A DNA stretch of 64,000 bases from Acinetobacter guillouiae CIP 63.46 (lineage in GTDB: Bacteria; Pseudomonadota; Gammaproteobacteria; Pseudomonadales; Moraxellaceae): contig NZ_KB849286.1 in assembly GCF_000368145.1 (NCBI RefSeq), positions 246,455-310,454 on the forward strand, read 5' to 3'. The notes beneath the pieces are model-generated. The model saw only the letters and a program-made list of their open reading frames with translations, did not search any database and was not told the origin of the DNA. Positions 59,667 to 64,000 of this stretch are shown one piece after another (the stretch's first letter is position 1; each line of letters begins with the position of its first letter). The position numbers and the translations under genes are program-made.

Positions 59667-60143
59667 TCACTCAGAGGGCCATGCATCCCTCAATCTTTCT
59701 GCATCAGCTGCGTGTCCATCAGCTTTTTCTGCCACTGTTCGATATTCAGTAATGCAGTTTTCGAGTATGTCACTGTTGGCAATGGTGTACTCAACGATGG
59801 TTTCTTTGGAGGCACTGGACAAGCGACTGCCTGCAATTTTGAGTTGCTTTGACAAGCTGTCAGCGCTGGACTGAGCAATATCAGCATCAGACTTAATCTG
59901 TTTAATTTTGGCATTATAGTTTTGCTCCGCTTTTAACTGTTGTTCAGACCATTGTTTCTCTTTGAGTGCTGCTGAGGCTTTGGCCTTTGCATTATCAGCT
60001 TGCAAAACAGTTTCAGCATGTTTGTATTTTTCTATCTGCCCTGCTTTGTGATTCAATAAGGCAAGGCAAATTAGTAATAAAAAAGCGAGAAGTCCGATTA
60101 AGATTTCTCGCCATGCTTTTACAGCTAAATAGAGGTAAGTCAT
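59667..60143 (-). CDS. Rz-like i-spanin
   Basis: A 158-residue phage lysis protein with an N-terminal membrane helix (ILIGLLAFLLLICLALL) and a periplasmic coiled coil (about 35-115), the plan of inner-membrane spanins. With the outer-membrane lipoprotein nested inside it (59690-59914), it fuses the membranes at the end of lysis. It overlaps the lysozyme stop by 4 nt. Confidence 0.85.
   Translation of the reverse strand: MTYLYLAVKAWREILIGLLAFLLLICLALLNHKAGQIEKYKHAETVLQADNAKAKASAALKEKQWSEQQLKAEQNYNAKIKQIKSDADIAQSSADSLSKQLKIAGSRLSSASKETIVEYTIANSDILENCITEYRTVAEKADGHAADAERLRDAWPSE
59690..59914 (-). CDS. Rz1-like o-spanin lipoprotein
   Basis: A 74-residue lipoprotein wholly inside the Rz gene in another frame. 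The signal and lipobox are SLMLILLSPALTAC (Cys21), followed by a Pro-rich mature part (CPVPPKKPSLSTPLPTVTY). Nested Rz1 with Pro-rich sequence is the classical arrangement of lambda-like spanins. Confidence 0.85.
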   Translation of the reverse strand: MPKLNRLSLMLILLSPALTACQSNSKLQAVACPVPPKKPSLSTPLPTVTYSKTALLNIEQWQKKLMDTQLMQKD

Positions 60144-60580
60144 TTTAAAAATAACTCCATTTCAATTTTTCTGCGTTTTACAAGACCATTTAAGACTCGC
60201 CCGCCTCCACGGTTCCATCGAGGGAATTGCTCTGCAGCGCCTTTATAATCTTTTGCATTGAGCTTTTTAAGCAGAGTTGATTTACTAAGATTGCCTTCAC
60301 CCAAGTTGTAGGTGAACGAAGCTAAAGCGTCAAATTGGTTTTGATTAAGAGGCACTTTCACCAAACGATTGATAGCATTTTCAAATACAACTAAGTCATT
60401 ACGCAGATATTCTTCAGCTTGAGATTCTGTGCATGTGTCGCCTTTTTTGACACGCACACCATTAGGATATTTGATTGTGCCAAATCCAATGGTCCAAACG
60501 CCTACACCATCGTCGTAGGCTTTCAATCGCAGACCCTCAAAGCCACAAACAAGGTTAATGCCTAAATTACTTGTTTTCAT
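60140..60580 (-). CDS. Phage lysozyme (endolysin), GH24
   Basis: From the ATG at 60580 (AGGTGATAGCA upstream) this is a 146-residue T4/P21-type lysozyme with the catalytic set Glu15, Asp24, Thr30 (GFEGLRLKAYDDGVGVWTIG). It cleaves peptidoglycan glycan strands. It has no signal peptide, so it needs the holin at 60567-60785. The longer frame to 60628 overlaps the holin and is less likely. Confidence 0.9.
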   Translation of the reverse strand: MKTSNLGINLVCGFEGLRLKAYDDGVGVWTIGFGTIKYPNGVRVKKGDTCTESQAEEYLRNDLVVFENAINRLVKVPLNQNQFDALASFTYNLGEGNLSKSTLLKKLNAKDYKGAAEQFPRWNRGGGRVLNGLVKRRKIEMELFLK

Positions 60581-60785
60581 TGCTATCACCTTTCTTTTCT
60601 TGCTCAGAACTACCAAAATAGAATCCACATGCTGTTGTCATTGCGCCAGCAATAAAACCCAATGCTGTGTTAATCAGATTGCTGTTTTCCCGTGGCATAT
60701 CCACAAAAAATAATGCAATGATCAGAACAAACATCAATGCAACCAATGAGAAAGCTAAATAGGCTCTTGTGTTGTCATTATTCAT
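60567..60785 (-). CDS. Phage holin
   Basis: A 72-residue protein from ATG 60785 with two membrane helices (YLAFSLVALMFVLIIALFFV and INTALGFIAGAMTTACGFYF) and a charged C-terminus, the size and plan of a class II holin. It overlaps both neighbours by a few nucleotides, as in compact lysis cassettes. Confidence 0.82.
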   Translation of the reverse strand: MNNDNTRAYLAFSLVALMFVLIIALFFVDMPRENSNLINTALGFIAGAMTTACGFYFGSSEQEKKGDSNENK

Positions 60786-61138
60786 CGTCCTACTTCCTCT
60801 AGCCGAGAAACCTTCTCTTTTATCAAAGACTGATCTTGGCTCATCTGAATAATTGAGGAACCAACCCAAGCGCATAGAGAAAACACGACACCAGCAAAAA
60901 TCCCGAGTAATACACGCAGCACAGAAAGCCCACCATCTTGAGATGCTGTCCGATTTTCTAAGTTGGCGACTTTGATATCTAATGTATCGATATCCTTTTT
61001 GTTTTGTTCGCTAGTTTCTTTGTGTGCTTCATTAATGAATGTCAGTCGTGTAACGTGATCTGACAACATACGAATATCACTCTGAATTGAATCAATTTTC
61101 TTTTCAAATCTAATCCCATAGGATTCGTTTTCAGACAT
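60782..61138 (-). CDS. Phage coiled-coil membrane protein
   Basis: 118 residues from ATG 61138 (AGGGGG upstream). A heptad-rich region (about 10-65; FEKKIDSIQSDIRMLSDHVT) is followed by one membrane helix (VLLGIFAGVVFSLCAWVGSS). Similar proteins lie next to holins in many prophages and may be holin accessories. The role is not proven. Confidence 0.72.
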   Translation of the reverse strand: MSENESYGIRFEKKIDSIQSDIRMLSDHVTRLTFINEAHKETSEQNKKDIDTLDIKVANLENRTASQDGGLSVLRVLLGIFAGVVFSLCAWVGSSIIQMSQDQSLIKEKVSRLEEVGR

Positions 61139-61179
61139 GTAACCCCCTATTTTTGGCAATAAAAAAGCACCTTTCGGTG

Positions 61180-63009
61180 CTACTTTGCTAAACTTAATAT
61201 AAAATCTTCAACTCTATTTGCATACCACTTGCCGCCTAGCTCGGTAAAATGGATGCCGTCATACATGTATTTTACAAAGTCAGAACTATCATCAGGATGA
61301 AAACCAAACTCTTTATAACCTTCCCAGAGTGGTATTGAGTAATAACCACAAACATCACGAACTGCTTTTTGCTTCAATGATGCTTGATCCGTACTACCCT
61401 CAATGATTCTAAATGTCGTGCGTGGTACCGCTGAAATAAATCCGATTCTTGCATTGGTCCACTTTTTACGTAAACCCAAAATTAAAACATGCAATGCACC
61501 ATAAAAAGTATTTACAGTACGATCAGACATTGTGCCAAGTGTTGTTGTTACAACATCATTTGTTCCCAGTGCAATTGTGATAATGTCTGTTTCAGAATTA
61601 AGTTTATATTCGGTGTCAAACAACTCTGACATAACAATATCAACAGTGTTTTCGGGATCACGATGTATTCGTGCACCGGGTTTTGCTTTCTTAATCAATG
61701 TTGCATTATGGCGCTCAGCTAAAACATCAGCATAACAATTAGGATGGTATGTGATTGAATCTCCATAAGCGCCCCATGTTTTACCGTTCAATGATGATTT
61801 ATTTTTTAAATCTAGATCGACAATGCTTTCACGTGCTTGCAAATCCATCACATCTTTATCGCCAATTTTGTAAAACGATTGAGCAACATCAACCATATTA
61901 CCTTTGCTGATTTTTAAACTTGCGGAAATATCAAAACTATAATCAAGAATTTTTACATTGATAAAACCATAATGAGCCGTGCTTGGTACTGTGAAACGCT
62001 TAATTTTTGGATCATTCGTATCAACTAATGTAAGTTTGCCTTGGGTTGGTCCTGCTGCAGTTGAATTGGTTGAACGTGTCGCAATAGCAAAAAGCAACGG
62101 ATTAAAGTCATCGGCGTAAATACTATAGGTTTCACCACCTTCAACAGGAAAAACACTAAATACTCTATTTAAATCAAAATTTATAATTGATCCCGTTGAG
62201 TTAGATGCATCTATATAACCGCCCTCAATATTATTAATCTCTGTGTAAAGACTCTCTAAAATCACTAAATTATCATTTGTTAAAACATCAACAATTTTAG
62301 TAATTTTTAAACTTGAAGATATATCAAAATTCAAATCTCCAATTGCAACATTGATAAAAGCAAATTTTGCATTATTTGGAACTGTAAATCTTTTTATATT
62401 TGAATCTGGTGTATCAATTAATACTACTTTACCTTGGGTTTCTCCTGGTGTCGTTGAGTTTGTCGCACGGGTAGCAATTGCAAATAGTAACGGGTTAAAA
62501 TCATTACAATTAATTGTATATGTTCCCCCACTATCCACCTCAAATACATTTATTTTTCTTTGATCTGAGCCTGATAAAATTGCACCTGGTGGGAATTCTG
62601 AACCACTTTCTGAAGCATTAACAAATAAATTTGTGACATTATTGGATGGGTTGTAAAGCTCTTTAATCGACGGAATTAGCGAGTTTACATATCCCACAGC
62701 CTGATCTTTTTCACTCAAACCAGTGTCAGTCCAAGTTCCATTTTTCCACAGCCATACTTTTTTGGTATCAAGTGCTTTGGCAGCAGTTGGATCAACAATA
62801 GGGGTGCTAGCAAGCAATTGAGCTTGTGTTTCAAACGGCTGAATACCGCCATTTTCCATCAATATTTTTAATGCTTTTGCATGAGTTGGATAAAGTTTAT
62901 TTAACCGAGTAATAACATCTTCATCATCACCTCCAGCCCAATACTTTTCCCAAGCTGAAGCATTTTCATTGGCTTCAACAAGCTTTTGTTTGGTAATAAT
63001 CTCAGCCAT
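61180..63009 (-). CDS. Phage tail fibre/spike protein with C-terminal SGNH esterase domain
   Basis: 609 residues from ATG 63009 (GGAG upstream; the longer frame uses TTG). Numbers here count from the TTG reading at 63021. Residues 157-242 and 287-372 are two copies of one beta module (both contain DFNPLLFAIATR and IKRFTVP). An SGNH/GDSL hydrolase domain follows: GDS (Ser422), GTND (Asn488) and DGIH (Asp588, His591). Such tail enzymes de-acetylate capsule or surface glycans during infection. It is directly downstream of the host-specificity gene. Confidence 0.85.
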   Translation of the reverse strand: MAEIITKQKLVEANENASAWEKYWAGGDDEDVITRLNKLYPTHAKALKILMENGGIQPFETQAQLLASTPIVDPTAAKALDTKKVWLWKNGTWTDTGLSEKDQAVGYVNSLIPSIKELYNPSNNVTNLFVNASESGSEFPPGAILSGSDQRKINVFEVDSGGTYTINCNDFNPLLFAIATRATNSTTPGETQGKVVLIDTPDSNIKRFTVPNNAKFAFINVAIGDLNFDISSSLKITKIVDVLTNDNLVILESLYTEINNIEGGYIDASNSTGSIINFDLNRVFSVFPVEGGETYSIYADDFNPLLFAIATRSTNSTAAGPTQGKLTLVDTNDPKIKRFTVPSTAHYGFINVKILDYSFDISASLKISKGNMVDVAQSFYKIGDKDVMDLQARESIVDLDLKNKSSLNGKTWGAYGDSITYHPNCYADVLAERHNATLIKKAKPGARIHRDPENTVDIVMSELFDTEYKLNSETDIITIALGTNDVVTTTLGTMSDRTVNTFYGALHVLILGLRKKWTNARIGFISAVPRTTFRIIEGSTDQASLKQKAVRDVCGYYSIPLWEGYKEFGFHPDDSSDFVKYMYDGIHFTELGGKWYANRVEDFILSLAK

Positions 63010-63065
63010 GCTTTTCTCCAAGCATAAAAAAACAGCCTGTTAAGGCTGCTTGGTAATTTTGAACT

Positions 63066-64000
63066 TTAAAGAAATGAATGATCTTTTTCATAATATCGAT
63101 CATCATAATTTATACAGGTAAGTTTGTTGGTCATTTGGGTATTTCGAGACATTTCGCTTAGCATAAATGCTTGGCTAGATGTTTCTGCCACTTTGGTGAT
63201 TGAATATAGAGTTTTTACATATCTGTCTGTTCCCACTACAAGCGCCATGGTTGGAGCATGATTCAGAATGATCTGATTGGTGTACTCACCAGCGGTACAC
63301 TCAATAATATCTACGGATCCATCAGCAATTTGCAGACAGCAGTAATATTGCTCGCCATCTTCAAAATCAACATCCATAGAGCAAGTTAGAATCAATCCAT
63401 CCACTGCAATAATTTCACCATCTTGTGTTTTAAGGTCGGTACCGTTCGCAACCAAAATCCGATCATTTCTGATCAACAATTCAGACTCATCCAGCGCTTC
63501 AAACTCACAATCAACATTCTGATATTCAAGTTTGTTCCACTCGCGCCAAGCACGTGTCTTAGCTACTGCATGATTTCTAATACCCGATGTCGTGATCTTA
63601 AGCGCATTGGTTAAAGTGATACTTTCAGGAACAGAATAAGTAATACGCTTGTCATCATCAGGTGATGTGTATTCAAGCTCAACCCCGTCATAGTCTTTAT
63701 CATTGCCAATCTTATAGGTGCGCTTTTCAGAACTAGAAACTTTATTCCGATGATTAAATAATAAAACTGAACTTGCTTGAGGTTTTTCAAACTTCAGTCT
63801 TAATTTATTACCAAATCGGATTGCTTCACAAAAACATGCACTTGCAACCATGCCAGCCTGTTCTTCAAATGAAAGTGAGTCATCATCAAAGGTGTAGCAA
63901 AATTCAGTTGCATCAGTTGAATTAAAATATGTTTTAACTGCCTGAATTTCTGTTTTGATCTTATCTATATCAACATCTAAGGAAGATCGGCGTCCAATGT
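63066..64000 (-). CDS. Host-specificity protein J / tail tip protein (partial, 5' end cut)
   Basis: The frame is open to the right edge with no stop. The visible 311 residues are the C-terminal part. They contain KTRAWREWNKLEYQNVDCEF and DRILVANGTDLKTQDGEIIA, followed by QDGEIIAVDGLILT, typical of the J/TipJ central tail proteins of siphophages. It forms the tail tip and sets receptor choice. An internal ATG at 63851 is not the start. Confidence 0.8.
   Translation of the reverse strand, partial: IGRRSSLDVDIDKIKTEIQAVKTYFNSTDATEFCYTFDDDSLSFEEQAGMVASACFCEAIRFGNKLRLKFEKPQASSVLLFNHRNKVSSSEKRTYKIGNDKDYDGVELEYTSPDDDKRITYSVPESITLTNALKITTSGIRNHAVAKTRAWREWNKLEYQNVDCEFEALDESELLIRNDRILVANGTDLKTQDGEIIAVDGLILTCSMDVDFEDGEQYYCCLQIADGSVDIIECTAGEYTNQIILNHAPTMALVVGTDRYVKTLYSITKVAETSSQAFMLSEMSRNTQMTNKLTCINYDDRYYEKDHSFL

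Overview
The window looks like a chromosome segment of an Acinetobacter-type gammaproteobacterium (Moraxellaceae). This rests on the AT-rich coding style, the lldP-lldR-lldD-dld lactate operon, fadH, argG, the 3-oxoadipate enzymes and a tRNA-Ser(UGA) with Acinetobacter-like neighbours. Species cannot be told from the window.

Layout. 1-5.6 kb: an aminophosphonate (2-AEP-type) uptake cluster, with an FAD oxidoreductase cut by the left edge, an ABC permease, ATPase and binding lipoprotein, a GntR/UTRA regulator and a perfect 30-bp palindrome in the promoter gap. 5.7-9 kb: a His/Met-rich periplasmic protein, small ORFs, and an unexported zinc metalloprotease preceded by the multiply frameshifted remains of a small membrane-protein gene. 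9-12.8 kb: a TonB-dependent receptor followed by an exported lipase/esterase. 13.6-28.8 kb: an apparently complete catabolic block. It holds 3-oxoadipate CoA-transferase and thiolase, an OprD-like porin, an exported arylsulfatase, a lipoprotein homologue of formylglycine-generating enzyme, an orphan Rieske ferredoxin, hydroxyquinol-type intradiol dioxygenase, maleylacetate reductase, 4-hydroxymuconic semialdehyde dehydrogenase, the two hydroquinone dioxygenase subunits, and a divergent MFS transporter. Read together: aryl sulfate ester -> (periplasmic sulfatase) hydroquinone -> ring cleavage -> maleylacetate -> 3-oxoadipate -> succinyl-CoA + acetyl-CoA. The sulfatase step is the inferred part.

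28.8-32.7 kb is a mobile-element graveyard (IS1595-like and IS5-like remnants) with a DUF4189 protein and an alpha/beta hydrolase. 31.86-44.1 kb is a probable genomic island in the 3' end of tRNA-Ser. A 13-bp copy of the tRNA 3' end lies at its far side and a wrecked P4-type integrase lies next to the tRNA. Its cargo is a cdiB-cdiA-cdiI contact-dependent inhibition system plus small exported proteins.

44.3-59 kb is ordinary backbone: fadH, the lactate operon with three LldR-type operators, an EamA transporter with a divergent LysR, argG, and small envelope proteins. 59.7 kb to the right edge is the late end of a prophage read on the minus strand: host-specificity protein J (cut by the edge), a tail protein with an SGNH esterase domain, a coiled-coil membrane protein, holin, lysozyme and nested Rz/Rz1 spanins.
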